Below are positions 18,489 to 24,486 of a stretch of DNA of 44,958 bases, piece after piece; the first letter of the stretch is position 1; every line of letters starts with the position of its first letter. The stretch is from a virus. Under the pieces are notes generated by a model, which worked only from the letters and a program-made list of their open reading frames with translations, was not told the origin of the DNA and did not search any database. Location of the stretch: positions 1 to 44,958 of the IMG/VR virus record IMGVR_UViG_3300027969_000163, one strand, 5' to 3'. A program made the position numbers and the translations under genes.

Positions 18489-18778
18489 CAGAAGGGAATG
18501 TCTTCGTCATCTACTGGAAGCTTGTTCTGCACGGGTGCATTAGTCTTCTTGTAGTTGTTAACTTTGATGCTGAAGAACTTTCCGTACTGTCCTTCTTTGA
18601 TCCAAGCACCGAGCTTCATGTTGATAGAGTCAGCGCCCTCTTGACGGGCATCTTCTAACATCTCTTTGATGAGAGAGATGTCAACATCAATACTTCCAGT
18701 GTAGTCTGGTGATTGTGGGTTGATCTTAGGCTGCTTAGCTTTGCCGAGCATTCCTGAGTTTGGGTACTTCGTGGCCAT
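18488..18778 (-). CDS. SSB-like protein with acidic tip
   Basis: 96 residues, shorter than bacterial SSB (about 170). AAAGGATAATC precedes the ATG. The last residues DDEDIPF match the conserved C-terminal tip of bacterial SSB, which docks RecO, exonuclease I, PriA and other repair proteins. The core MKLGAWIKEGQYGKFFSIKV resembles one strand pair of an OB fold. It lies next to ERF, whose annealing such a protein would assist. Binding of single-stranded DNA is inferred from tip, fold pattern and neighbours. Confidence 0.75.
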   Translation of the reverse strand: MATKYPNSGMLGKAKQPKINPQSPDYTGSIDVDISLIKEMLEDARQEGADSINMKLGAWIKEGQYGKFFSIKVNNYKKTNAPVQNKLPVDDEDIPF

Positions 18779-18780
18779 GA

Positions 18781-19464
18781 TTATCCTTTCAGTTCTTCTT
18801 TACGGGTTTTGAATGCGCCCATGAGCGCGGTATATCTCTCAACGTCTTCTAACTTCAGACGATCAAAGATAATTCTGTTATTGGTAAACAGCTTCATGAC
18901 TTCAGCTTCATCGTGAGTCTCTGCTAGACCCATCTTCGTGATGTCTACTACTGCTGTGATCCAAGATTCTGATGAGTCTCCGGGTTCCTTCTCTACGATG
19001 AGGTGCCAAGACTTATCGTCACGGCCTTCCATCTTTAAAGGAACTGGTGTCTTCTTAACTGGTTCTGGTTTAGGCTCAAGCTTAGGCTCAGCCGACGGAG
19101 CAGAATCAATGATGTCATGCTCGACTATCTCCATCGCCGTCATCCAGAGGTAGCGACGTTGATACGACTCTACGGCTCCAAGATTTTGTATGGGGTGAGC
19201 GCCTTTAAGATTTGCCTCGGCCATCGGTGAGGTAACAACAATGACTGTGCCGTCATCTACGTCTGTGATACACAGAGTTGCATACTCAGTATTGAAAGAG
19301 ACAACACCACACAGTCCAATATCATTGAAGATAGTTTGGATGTGAGGGATGAAGTCACCCAACTCGAAGTAGCTATAGCCTGCAAATTTATTAAGGCCAG
19401 ACTTCTTCATCTCTGTGGATTGAAGCTTGACCCTAGCTTGCATTAGTTTTTTATGTACGCTCAT
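18781..19464 (-). CDS. erf: ERF-family single-strand annealing protein
   Basis: 227 residues. ERF proteins anneal complementary single strands in phage recombination. The family pattern is seen in KFAGYSYFELGDFIPHIQTI (26-45) and especially IQNLGAVESYQRRYLWMTAM (92-111), the Q-x-x-G-A/S-x-x-Y-x-x-R-Y core, then EIVEHDIID. Residues about 121-145 form a Pro/Lys/Glu linker (EPKLEPKPEPVKKTPVPLKM), followed by a small C-terminal domain. The ribosome site is weak. The gene lies between the SSB-like gene and a RecB-type nuclease, a typical phage recombination order. Confidence 0.85.
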   Translation of the reverse strand: MSVHKKLMQARVKLQSTEMKKSGLNKFAGYSYFELGDFIPHIQTIFNDIGLCGVVSFNTEYATLCITDVDDGTVIVVTSPMAEANLKGAHPIQNLGAVESYQRRYLWMTAMEIVEHDIIDSAPSAEPKLEPKPEPVKKTPVPLKMEGRDDKSWHLIVEKEPGDSSESWITAVVDITKMGLAETHDEAEVMKLFTNNRIIFDRLKLEDVERYTALMGAFKTRKEELKG

Positions 19465-19475
19465 TTTTTACTTTC

Positions 19476-19709
19476 TTAAAATCCAACTGGACGACCGGGT
19501 TTTTTCTTGGGAGTACCGTCTTTCTTTAGACCGTACTTCTGTGCGGGCGCAACAGTCACTGTGTTGGTAGGCATCTGTTGCTGAGAGATAGCAATCTCAT
19601 GGTCGATGTAATGAACTAACTGATTGACTTGCTTGAACGGCATCTCAATCAATGCACGTAGGATTAACTCTGCGCTTTCGCGTGTAAGGGATAGGCTAAC
19701 TGGCTTCAT
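19476..19709 (-). CDS. Hypothetical protein with basic tail
   Basis: 77 residues from ATG 19709, which has AAAGGA 7 bases upstream; longer readings start inside the nuclease gene. A helical body (SLTRESAELILRALIEMPFK, then QVNQLVHYIDHEIAISQQQ) is followed by a flexible segment and a basic end KKDGTPKKKPGRPVGF, whose GRP core resembles an AT-hook. Minor-groove DNA binding is therefore possible. It sits between ERF and the nuclease. Family not recognised. Confidence 0.65.
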   Translation of the reverse strand: MKPVSLSLTRESAELILRALIEMPFKQVNQLVHYIDHEIAISQQQMPTNTVTVAPAQKYGLKKDGTPKKKPGRPVGF

Positions 19710-20602
19710 GGTATTTCCTTTAAGTAGTTTTGATATTGAGTGCAGAACGGTGACACTTGGCAGTAGCTTCTGCATCTAGTTCTTTCTCCTTGTCTTACTT
19801 CAATTGCAAACTTCTCGTTTTTCTTGGCTGTCTCTTCGGACTTAGCCAGTGCTTTCTCGGCATCCTCAAGTGTCTCGTGAACACTCTTGGCCCTCACGTT
19901 CCCGTCCTTCTTTAAGGCATAGGATGTTTTCTTTTCCCACATCTCTTCGGGTGTGCAGTCTGGCATCTCGCCATCTGTCTCCATCTCAAAGAGTGCTGTG
20001 CCGTGGTCGTAGATTCGTTTCGTGATAAATGCTTCACGCTCTTCAAATGTCCACAGTGGAATATCTATCGTCGCTACTGGTGACTGTGGGTAGCCTTCCT
20101 TAGAAGCCGCATCGCGGGCAGACCAGTCACGAATGATGGCGATGATCTGTAGTTTCCCAACGGGTACCTTCTTAACCTTCTCCACCATCCAACCATAAAT
20201 ATTTAATTGGCGGTGCCAGTCATCCTTCTCATTCATCACTGCCCATGCACCAGTAACTTTGTAGTCACTGACTGTAATCGTGCCATTTGGTTCTACTTCT
20301 TGTAGATCAATAGCACCAGATATATTCCATCCTTCAAACTCAAGGTGGAGTCTCTCTTCAACAATGTGATTCTTATCTTTGCCGTGTTCAAGAATGTTGT
20401 GAACAGCAGAACCAAACAGTGACCACACCATCTCGCTCGCGTCTTGCTCAATGTCATCCCAGTGTTTCTTCTTTAACTGGACGATGCGAGGTGAGTTGAT
20501 GATCTCAGTTGCAGAGATATGAGCTTTACCTTTGGAGTACGTTGGCCGATGTATTACATTGACGAACGTCTGAGGTAAGTTAAACTTGTTTGTAAATTTC
20601 AT
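19706..20602 (-). CDS. RecB/Cas4-type PD-(D/E)XK exonuclease
   Basis: 298 residues. Nuclease motifs in order: FGSAVHNILEHG (H68), SGAIDL (D99), ITVSDYKVT (D113, K115), and RQLNIYGWMVEK (the QxxxY motif at 132-136). The C-terminus has GERTRCRSYCQVSPFCTQY with C277, C281 and C287; together with an earlier residue this could hold an iron-sulfur cluster as in Cas4 and AddB, though only three cysteines are clear. It would degrade one DNA strand to give ERF its substrate. It is coupled to both neighbours by 4-base overlaps. Confidence 0.8.
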   Translation of the reverse strand: MKFTNKFNLPQTFVNVIHRPTYSKGKAHISATEIINSPRIVQLKKKHWDDIEQDASEMVWSLFGSAVHNILEHGKDKNHIVEERLHLEFEGWNISGAIDLQEVEPNGTITVSDYKVTGAWAVMNEKDDWHRQLNIYGWMVEKVKKVPVGKLQIIAIIRDWSARDAASKEGYPQSPVATIDIPLWTFEEREAFITKRIYDHGTALFEMETDGEMPDCTPEEMWEKKTSYALKKDGNVRAKSVHETLEDAEKALAKSEETAKKNEKFAIEVRQGERTRCRSYCQVSPFCTQYQNYLKEIP

Positions 20603-20967
20603 GAGAACAATTCCTTGTTTGCTTTTGGTAGTGGCCTGCCGTCAAATATGTTGCTTCTCCACAAGGTAACTTCGGGCATGTGGTTGTGTGACTTAGATGG
20701 AATAACTTTTTTAATTGGTGTGATCCATCCCAATGTGTTGAGAGTCTTAACACCAGAGACCCAAGTGTTGTGATGCAGCTTAGCGGGGCGGAACAGCATG
20801 TTCTCGCGGCAGTAATCTCTGAACTCATCACCAAGAACTTCACGCTTAGATGACAACAACTCTTCAGCCAGTTCAAGGTAGCGTTCAACAAACTCAGGGT
20901 TAGCAGTCATGGCCTTACCCCAGCACTTCTCTGCTAGCTTAATTGCGTTCTCCATTCTGTCTGTCAT
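20599..20967 (-). CDS. First gene of recombination operon, hypothetical
   Basis: 122 residues from ATG 20967. Three consecutive possible starts (GTG 20973, ATG 20970, ATG 20967) follow AGGAG at 20977-20973; only 20967 has a normal 5-base spacing. The middle (GDEFRDYCRENMLFRPAKLH, then HNTWVSGVKTLNTLGWI) has the look of a winged-helix or similar domain known from phage replication-associated proteins. It is the promoter-proximal gene of the minus-strand operon, just after an overlapping divergent promoter. Function unknown. Confidence 0.65.
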   Translation of the reverse strand: MTDRMENAIKLAEKCWGKAMTANPEFVERYLELAEELLSSKREVLGDEFRDYCRENMLFRPAKLHHNTWVSGVKTLNTLGWITPIKKVIPSKSHNHMPEVTLWRSNIFDGRPLPKANKELFS

Positions 20968-20989
20968 CATCACTCCTGTGTGTTAGTGT

Positions 20990-21018
20990 TTGAGTGATTG
21001 TACCTGCTACATTTTAAT
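20990..21018 (+). promoter_or_regulatory. Rightward promoter candidate, overlapping the leftward one
   Basis: TTGAGT (20990-20995), a 17-base spacer and TTTAAT (21013-21018) match consensus at 4 of 6 and 5 of 6. Transcription would start near 21025, about 40 bases before ATG 21065. The two promoters share most of their bases, so polymerase can hold only one at a time. Confidence 0.5.
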
Positions 21019-21025
21019 TTTGCAA
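20997..21025 (-). promoter_or_regulatory. Leftward sigma-70-type promoter for recombination operon
   Basis: On the minus strand, TTGCAA (21025-21020) is followed by a 17-base spacer and TACAAT (21002-20997). Matches to consensus are 4 of 6 and 5 of 6. The predicted start near 20990 gives a leader of about 20 bases to ATG 20967. The element overlaps the rightward promoter candidate. Confidence 0.65.
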
Positions 21026-21064
21026 TAGGTAGGTTAAAATATTTTGCATCAGGTAGGAGAGAAC

Positions 21065-21706
21065 ATGATTCCAAAGGTAATTCACATGGTTTGGATAGGG
21101 GATGAATCCAAGCGTCCAGATAACTGTATTGATACTTGGAGGGAAATGAACCCGTCATACGAGTTACGTGTATGGGGAAATAAAGAATTTGATAATACAA
21201 ATTGGATCAACGCCAAGCACATTAAAGAGATGTACAAAAAAGAGTTGAACGGGGTAGCCGACATGATGCGGTACGAAATACTGTACACCCACGGAGGTAT
21301 TGCTTTTGATGCTGATTCATTCTGTATCAGACCATTAGAGGATTGGCTACTTGAACCTTTAGAAATTGCATGTTGGGAAAATGAAACAAAAAGGCCGGGG
21401 TTAATTGCATGTAATTGTTTAGGTTCCGTCCCCAAATCAAAATTTTACGAAAAGGTAATCCAATACATTAAAGATAAAGACACCGTGGTAGACCGTGATG
21501 CGTGGAAATCTGTTGGGCCACAGGCTATGACGGATGTGTGGAAAAGCACAGAGCATCCATTGACCATATACCCCAGTCATTACTTCGTACCAAATCATTT
21601 CGCCAGTAATCAATACAGCGGTACGGGTCAGGTCTTTAGCCGGCAGTTTTGGGCTAGTACTTTTAACAAGAACGACACCCTACACACAGAGAAAGTTAAG
21701 CCATGA
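21065..21706 (+). CDS. DXD-type glycosyltransferase (Gly_transf_sug/OCH1-like)
   Basis: 213 residues from ATG 21065, chosen for GTAGGAGAG just upstream. The start IPKVIHMVWIG, then NPSYELRVW (30-37), and GVADMMRYEILYTHGGIAFD with ADS (63-85, DxD at 82-84) are the standard marks of the DXD sugar-transferase family related to OCH1 and capsular transferases, which use a nucleotide-sugar and a divalent metal. There is no membrane segment, so it acts in the cytoplasm. It is unusual as the first gene of an early operon. Target unknown: host surface sugars or phage parts are both possible. Confidence 0.85.
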   Translation: MIPKVIHMVWIGDESKRPDNCIDTWREMNPSYELRVWGNKEFDNTNWINAKHIKEMYKKELNGVADMMRYEILYTHGGIAFDADSFCIRPLEDWLLEPLEIACWENETKRPGLIACNCLGSVPKSKFYEKVIQYIKDKDTVVDRDAWKSVGPQAMTDVWKSTEHPLTIYPSHYFVPNHFASNQYSGTGQVFSRQFWASTFNKNDTLHTEKVKP

Positions 21707-21990
21707 GAAGAGCCAACAGAATCGACGCTAACCAGAACAAAATCGTGGACGCATTACGGGGCGCAGGAGCGGTCGTAAGGGTGATCTCGCAGGGTGATGG
21801 CATCCCTGATCTTTTGGTGGCTTACAAGGGCTATACGGTGCTTATGGAGGTAAAGGACGGGGATAAAGTGCCGTCAGCTAGGAAACTTACCGAGGCCGAG
21901 CAGAAATTCTTCGACGAGTGGACAGGTGGGATGCTAGTAGTAGTTAATTCTGTAGGGGAAGCACTTGAAATTCTTAAACGCTGCGAGTAA
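21703..21990 (+). CDS. VRR-NUC domain nuclease
   Basis: 95 residues, coupled to the glycosyltransferase by ATGA. Nearly the whole protein is one VRR-NUC domain: Q11 (NQNKIVDALRGAGA), GIPDLLVAYKG (D36) and VLMEVKDG (E49, K51), the PD-(D/E)XK catalytic residues, then TEAEQKFFDEW. Single-domain versions are frequent in phages and may resolve branched DNA. It is followed by an intrinsic terminator at 22051. Confidence 0.85.
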   Translation: MRRANRIDANQNKIVDALRGAGAVVRVISQGDGIPDLLVAYKGYTVLMEVKDGDKVPSARKLTEAEQKFFDEWTGGMLVVVNSVGEALEILKRCE

Positions 21991-22050
21991 TATGGTGGCA
22001 ATCCAGAGGGCTGGTTGTTTTGTGAGTTGCTTTTTTCCTTTGATTGTTTT

Positions 22051-22081
22051 AGTGGCCTCGTAACTGGGGCCACTTTTTTTT
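22051..22081 (+). terminator. Intrinsic terminator after the VRR nuclease gene
   Basis: AGTGGCC (22051-22057) pairs with GGCCACT (22068-22074) around a 10-base loop, followed by a run of T to 22081. It separates the glycosyltransferase/VRR unit from the RNA region that follows. Confidence 0.85.
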
Positions 22082-22111
22082 GGGGCAAATGGGGCAATGT
22101 GGTTTTGCCCC
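22082..22111. other. GGGGCAA/TTGCCCC inverted repeat
   Basis: Seven-base perfect arms (22082-22088 and 22105-22111) flank a 16-base loop that repeats ggggcaa. It lies between the terminator and palindrome copy 2, upstream of the RNA promoter. It may be a protein site or a second hairpin. Confidence 0.45.
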
Positions 22112-22118
22112 AACAGTT

Positions 22119-22142
22119 GCAGAAAACTTTTAAATTTTCTAC
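22119..22142. repeat. 24-base palindrome, copy 2, beside the RNA promoter
   Basis: Half-sites GCAGAAAACTTT and TAAATTTTCTAC. It ends 5 bases before the -35 box at 22148, a usual place for an upstream activator or repressor site. Its best match to the other copies is in reverse orientation. Confidence 0.75.
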
Positions 22143-22147
22143 GGGTA

Positions 22148-22177
22148 TTGCAAAGCCGGAACAGTTGTGCTTATAAT
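22148..22177 (+). promoter_or_regulatory. Strong sigma-70-type promoter for the RNA region
   Basis: TTGCAA (22148-22153), an 18-base spacer and a perfect TATAAT (22172-22177). Transcription would begin near 22184. This is one of the best promoter matches I found in the window, and no gene follows for more than 600 bases. Confidence 0.75.
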
Positions 22178-22183
22178 CCGCTC

Positions 22184-22304
22184 GTTGCTGTAGTGAGCAA
22201 TGAATTTAGGCCGTTTACACATGCGTTTCGCCTTACCTAATGACCCTGTTGGAAAGTCATTAGGCAAGGTCACTACCGAATCGCAGTTGTAAACGGCCTT
22301 TTTT
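22184..22304 (+). ncRNA. Candidate rod-shaped small RNA, about 120 nt
   Basis: The transcript from the promoter would run to a terminator. After a short hairpin (TTGCT/AGCAA, 22185-22200) almost everything folds into one rod. AGGCCGTTTACA (22208-22219) pairs with TGTAAACGGCCT (22288-22299), 12 pairs. GCGTTTCG (22223-22230) pairs with CGAATCGC (22277-22284), one mismatch. CCTTACCTAATGAC (22231-22244) pairs with GTCATTAGGCAAGG (22256-22269), one mismatch, with an 11-base loop and a 7-base bulge at 22270-22276. Six T follow. No reading frame of note is present. The shape is loosely like 6S RNA, but I cannot show relation. It may instead be the first domain of a larger RNA. Confidence 0.6.
22208..22304 (+). 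terminator. Intrinsic terminator formed by the rod hairpin
   Basis: The 12-pair base of the rod (22208-22219 with 22288-22299) has four consecutive G-C pairs near its foot and is followed at once by six T (22299-22304), then G and five more T. This should stop most transcripts. Read-through or another promoter would be needed to make RNA from the next 480 bases. Confidence 0.65.
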
Positions 22305-22310
22305 GTTTTT

Positions 22311-22790
22311 GAGACTGGGATTGTGTTGCGGGTTAGCGCCGCAAGCTCCTAAAGTGGACGAATGTTTTGATGAAACACTGCTTCATGTGAGCAGTCCCAG
22401 TCTCTCCTCCTACAGTAGCTTGCCTCAAGAAACTATCGGGTTTTGGGTTGGCACGAGGGAAGCGTAGGAAGCCGTAAGGTGTAGTCCGCAGTCCACCAAC
22501 CCTACAACGTTCCGTCTTGGGGCGAGAGCACTGGAAGATGCAAGGTGCAATCGGGGGAGTTCCGTTGTTGTCCGTGGTTCAGTCTGCGGGTGGCGGCAAC
22601 GGGCTGAATGGCCGAGCTAGACGTTGCCAAGCGACGGAAAGCATTCAGAGGTGACACAAGCTGGATTGATGTCACTCCACACGATACTAAGCTACGGCTC
22701 CGGGGATGTGGATAAACGCCTAGGTGGAGATACTCTCTCCCCTAGGCAGAGTCTTGCCCAGCCGAGCCTAGCACCCACCAAGGATGTGAA
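22311..22790 (+). ncRNA. Candidate large structured RNA or very long structured leader
   Basis: About 480 bases without an open frame of note on either strand, GC-richer to the eye than its surroundings. Paired segments: GAGACTGGGA (22311-22320) with TCCCAGTCTC (22395-22404), enclosing three hairpins (22326-22344, 22363-22377, 22378-22394); GGGTTGG (22445-22451) with CCAACCC (22496-22502); TTCCGTC-TTGG (22510-22520) with CCAA-gc-GACGGAA (22627-22639), enclosing TTCAG/CTGAA (22578-22608); GTGACA/TGTCAC (22651-22675); GCCTAGG-t-GGAGA with TCTCC-CCTAGGC (22718-22747). There is no terminal T run, so the 3' end is unknown; the HNH start follows at 22791. It recalls giant phage RNAs (GOLLD, ROOL) in size and location, but no family was confirmed. 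Confidence 0.5.
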
Positions 22791-23144
22791 ATGAACCTTT
22801 CCAATAAGTTGAAACGCAAGGCGGTGAAACTAGCTTGGGCGGTACGGGCTTCGTCCATGACAGATAACGAGGTAGCAGACGAACTGCGTAAGACGGCAGA
22901 CCCGTTCCTGTACACGGATGAGTGGAGGAAGCTTCGCCGAGAAGCTGCCGAGAGGTACGGGCTGGTGTGTTTTAAATGTGGGAGAGAGAACAGTCGCAAG
23001 TTCCCTATCAACATGGATCACATCAAACCACGTAAGTACTACCCTGAACTGTCTTTGGACATTGATAACCTACAGCCGCTTTGCGGCCCTTGCAATAAGG
23101 CTAAAGGTAACAAAGTTACAGGCGTATTTAAAACGCAACATTAG
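22791..23144 (+). CDS. HNH endonuclease
   Basis: 117 residues, AAGGATGTGA before ATG. The N-terminal helices (LKRKAVKLAWAVRASSMTDN, then EWRKLRREAAERYGLVC) lead into a zinc-supported HNH fold: C60-F-K-C63, MDHIKPRKYYPELSLD with D76-H77 as catalytic pair, DNLQPLCGPCNKAKGNK with N93, C98, C101. The form is typical of small free-standing phage HNH enzymes, which act in homing or DNA processing. Here it directly follows the structured RNA region and not a terminase. A weak terminator lies just after it. Confidence 0.85.
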   Translation: MNLSNKLKRKAVKLAWAVRASSMTDNEVADELRKTADPFLYTDEWRKLRREAAERYGLVCFKCGRENSRKFPINMDHIKPRKYYPELSLDIDNLQPLCGPCNKAKGNKVTGVFKTQH

Positions 23145-23166
23145 GGAAAGTCCCTACCACCTTTTT
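23142..23166 (+). terminator. Possible weak terminator after the HNH gene
   Basis: TAGGGA (23142-23147) pairs with TCCCTA (23151-23156) around a 3-base loop; after CCACC comes a five-T run. The T run is offset from the stem, so efficiency is doubtful. Confidence 0.4.
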
Positions 23167-23240
23167 ACAACACACGGCACAAACTGCCAGAACTGTGCAA
23201 TAATTACATAAAACATAGCAGGTATAACAGGAGATAAGCA

Positions 23241-23441
23241 ATGAGGTATAACGAAGAGAATCTAACGCATGGTGGAGCAAGAAAAGGGTCGGGTCGTCCT
23301 GCTACACAAGTGGATAAACGCAGGGTTGAGGTTCTTATGAATGAGGGTCTTTCGGGTAAAGCTATTGCTGAGAGATTTGGAGTAACGCCGGCGGTTATCA
23401 AGAGAGTAATCAGGGAGATAAAGAATGGACAGACCAAGTAA
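23241..23441 (+). CDS. Small helix-turn-helix protein
   Basis: 66 residues, CAGGAGATAAGC before ATG. GGARKGSGRPATQVDKRRVE is a basic arm, and SGKAIAERFGVTPAVIKRVI is a clear helix-turn-helix of the resolvase/Hin type (short helix, tight turn, recognition helix). It has no other domain. It starts the early gene array and may regulate it; the operator was not found. Confidence 0.75.
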   Translation: MRYNEENLTHGGARKGSGRPATQVDKRRVEVLMNEGLSGKAIAERFGVTPAVIKRVIREIKNGQTK

Positions 23442-23733
23442 AGACACATGCCTGACGATGGCCAAGTACCAACATGGTTGCATGAACGAAGAGTTCATGT
23501 GGCGGTGGCTGTTTGAGTGGGCTACATGGGAGGACGACATGCAGTGCCATGTAGAGAAAAGAAAGATTAAACAAAGGAGATCAGTAATGACCAAAGAGCA
23601 GATAGAGAGATTCAACCAGACATTCCCAGAGTTCGACAACATCCTTGGCAGAACGATGGTGGCGTGGGTGGAGGCTGAGGTAACTCAGAAGTTGGTGGAG
23701 CAGTTTGATGAGATCTTTGAGGATACGAAATGA
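23425..23733 (+). CDS. Hypothetical early protein with an internal second start
   Basis: 102 residues, overlapping the HTH gene by 17 bases with AGGGAG before its ATG. Within the same frame a second ATG at 23587 has an excellent AAAGGAGATCAGTA site, which would give a separate 48-residue product (MTKEQIERFNQTFPEF onward). The two halves differ: the first is rich in Cys, Trp and Met (MDRPSKDTCLTMAKYQHGCM), the second is plain helical and acidic. It could be two genes fused in frame or one gene with two products. Family unknown. Confidence 0.55.
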   Translation: MDRPSKDTCLTMAKYQHGCMNEEFMWRWLFEWATWEDDMQCHVEKRKIKQRRSVMTKEQIERFNQTFPEFDNILGRTMVAWVEAEVTQKLVEQFDEIFEDTK

Positions 23734-24014
23734 CTTACGAAGAATTTTTAGAATTTGTCCCAGCCAAATGTATGCACGAAACTATTTACGAGGATAGCGA
23801 AGGCCGACTAATCCTTGTTATTGAGATGCTTGATGCTTATAGCTTGATAAACAAAGTAAATGTAGAGCCATGTTGCGGTGAGTTTAATAATTGCTTCAAA
23901 GTTTGTATGCCTAGAGCCAAACATGACGAGCGTGAGGCTATTCTTGCAGTCATTGGCGACAATCAATGCGAGTGCCGATGTTCAGAGGTTGTGAGAGATA
24001 GGGGACAAGCATGA
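23730..24014 (+). CDS. Hypothetical Cys-rich early protein
   Basis: 94 residues, coupled by ATGA to the previous gene. It has an acidic N-terminal half and several cysteines (VEPCCGEFNNCFKVCMP, later QCECRCSEV) that might bind metal, though the spacing fits no zinc motif I know. Its end overlaps the next start by 4 bases. Function unknown. Confidence 0.6.
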   Translation: MTYEEFLEFVPAKCMHETIYEDSEGRLILVIEMLDAYSLINKVNVEPCCGEFNNCFKVCMPRAKHDEREAILAVIGDNQCECRCSEVVRDRGQA

Positions 24015-24253
24015 CCGATGACGATGACATCCAAGAATACTCTCGCCCCTGCCCGAACTGTGAGTACCACAGGAAACGAGCACAATTTTGGCGTGATGAA
24101 GCCTACAAGCAAGCAGGGCATCCGTTGCCTGAGCGTGAGTGGGTAGGGCTGACGGAAGATGATAAGAACTTTTTATTCCCACATGGGAAATCTGTATGGG
24201 TTCAAGAAACAGTAAAAATCATTGAAGCCAAACTCAAGGAGAAGAACACATGA
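24011..24253 (+). CDS. Small zinc-motif early protein with cassette tail
   Basis: 80 residues. A possible metal site is RPCPNCEYHRKRAQFWRDEA (CPxC then H). The middle EWVGLTEDDKNFLFPHGKS, and the end VKIIEAKLKEKNT, resemble a short protein common in phage early arrays. Its last codons (EAKLKEKNT) contain the AAGGAGAAGAACAC ribosome site of the next gene and are part of a 31-base direct repeat. Confidence 0.65.
   Translation: MTDDDDIQEYSRPCPNCEYHRKRAQFWRDEAYKQAGHPLPEREWVGLTEDDKNFLFPHGKSVWVQETVKIIEAKLKEKNT
24223..24253 (+). repeat. 31-base gene-junction repeat, copy A
   Basis: A stretch ending AAGGAGAAGAACACATGA is identical to copy B at 24456-24486, 233 bases later. It codes for the C-terminal EAKLKEKNT of one gene and at the same time supplies the ribosome site and start of the next. 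Confidence 0.9.
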
Positions 24254-24486
24254 CCCCTGTATTTGTCATTACTTTTGGCGATGTGTTTGGATTGATTGCA
24301 CTTGCCGTTTTCTTGTTGGTGGTTGGTGTTGTTTATGCAAGACAAGCATGGAGGCAATCAAGATGCAAGCACGATGGTGGAGTTAACGAAACTATGGCTT
24401 GTGATGCTATCTGCAAACAATGCGACAAGAATCTTGGATTTATTGGCAAGTGGCGTGAAGCCAAACTCAAGGAGAAGAACACATGA
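24250..24486 (+). CDS. Membrane protein with zinc-ribbon-like domain
   Basis: 78 residues. Residues about 4-29 (FVITFGDVFGLIALAVFLLV, then VGVVYARQ) form one membrane helix followed by positive charges, so the C-terminus should face the cytoplasm. There RCKHDGGVNETMACDAICKQ, then CDKNLGFIGKW, has a Cys-His ... Cys ... Cys-x2-Cys set, likely binding zinc. The C-terminal EAKLKEKNT is identical to that of the upstream gene. Similar membrane-anchored zinc proteins occur in other phages; the role is unknown. Confidence 0.65.
   Translation: MTPVFVITFGDVFGLIALAVFLLVVGVVYARQAWRQSRCKHDGGVNETMACDAICKQCDKNLGFIGKWREAKLKEKNT
24456..24486 (+). repeat. 31-base gene-junction repeat, copy B
   Basis: Identical to 24223-24253. 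A diverged third version (AAACTTAAGGAGAAGAACGG, followed by ATG) occurs at 24795-24814, and shorter versions (AAGGAGAAGC before ATG) at about 24974 and 25643. Confidence 0.9.

Noticed and set aside
22184-22790. Group I or II intron with HNH homing gene
   Set aside because: No split gene flanks it, and I could not find the conserved core elements of either intron class; a covariance-model search would settle it.
22184-22790. tRNA, tmRNA or RNase P RNA
   Set aside because: No T-loop GTTCRANYC motif, CCA end, or RNase P P4 signature was seen.
22791-23144. IscB/HEARO-type RNA-guided HNH protein
   Set aside because: The protein has 117 residues and only a single HNH domain; RuvC motifs are absent.
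23425-23586. Truncated dCMP deaminase
   Set aside because: The opening RPSKDTCLTMAKY recalls deaminases, but the zinc H-A-E and PCxxC motifs do not follow.
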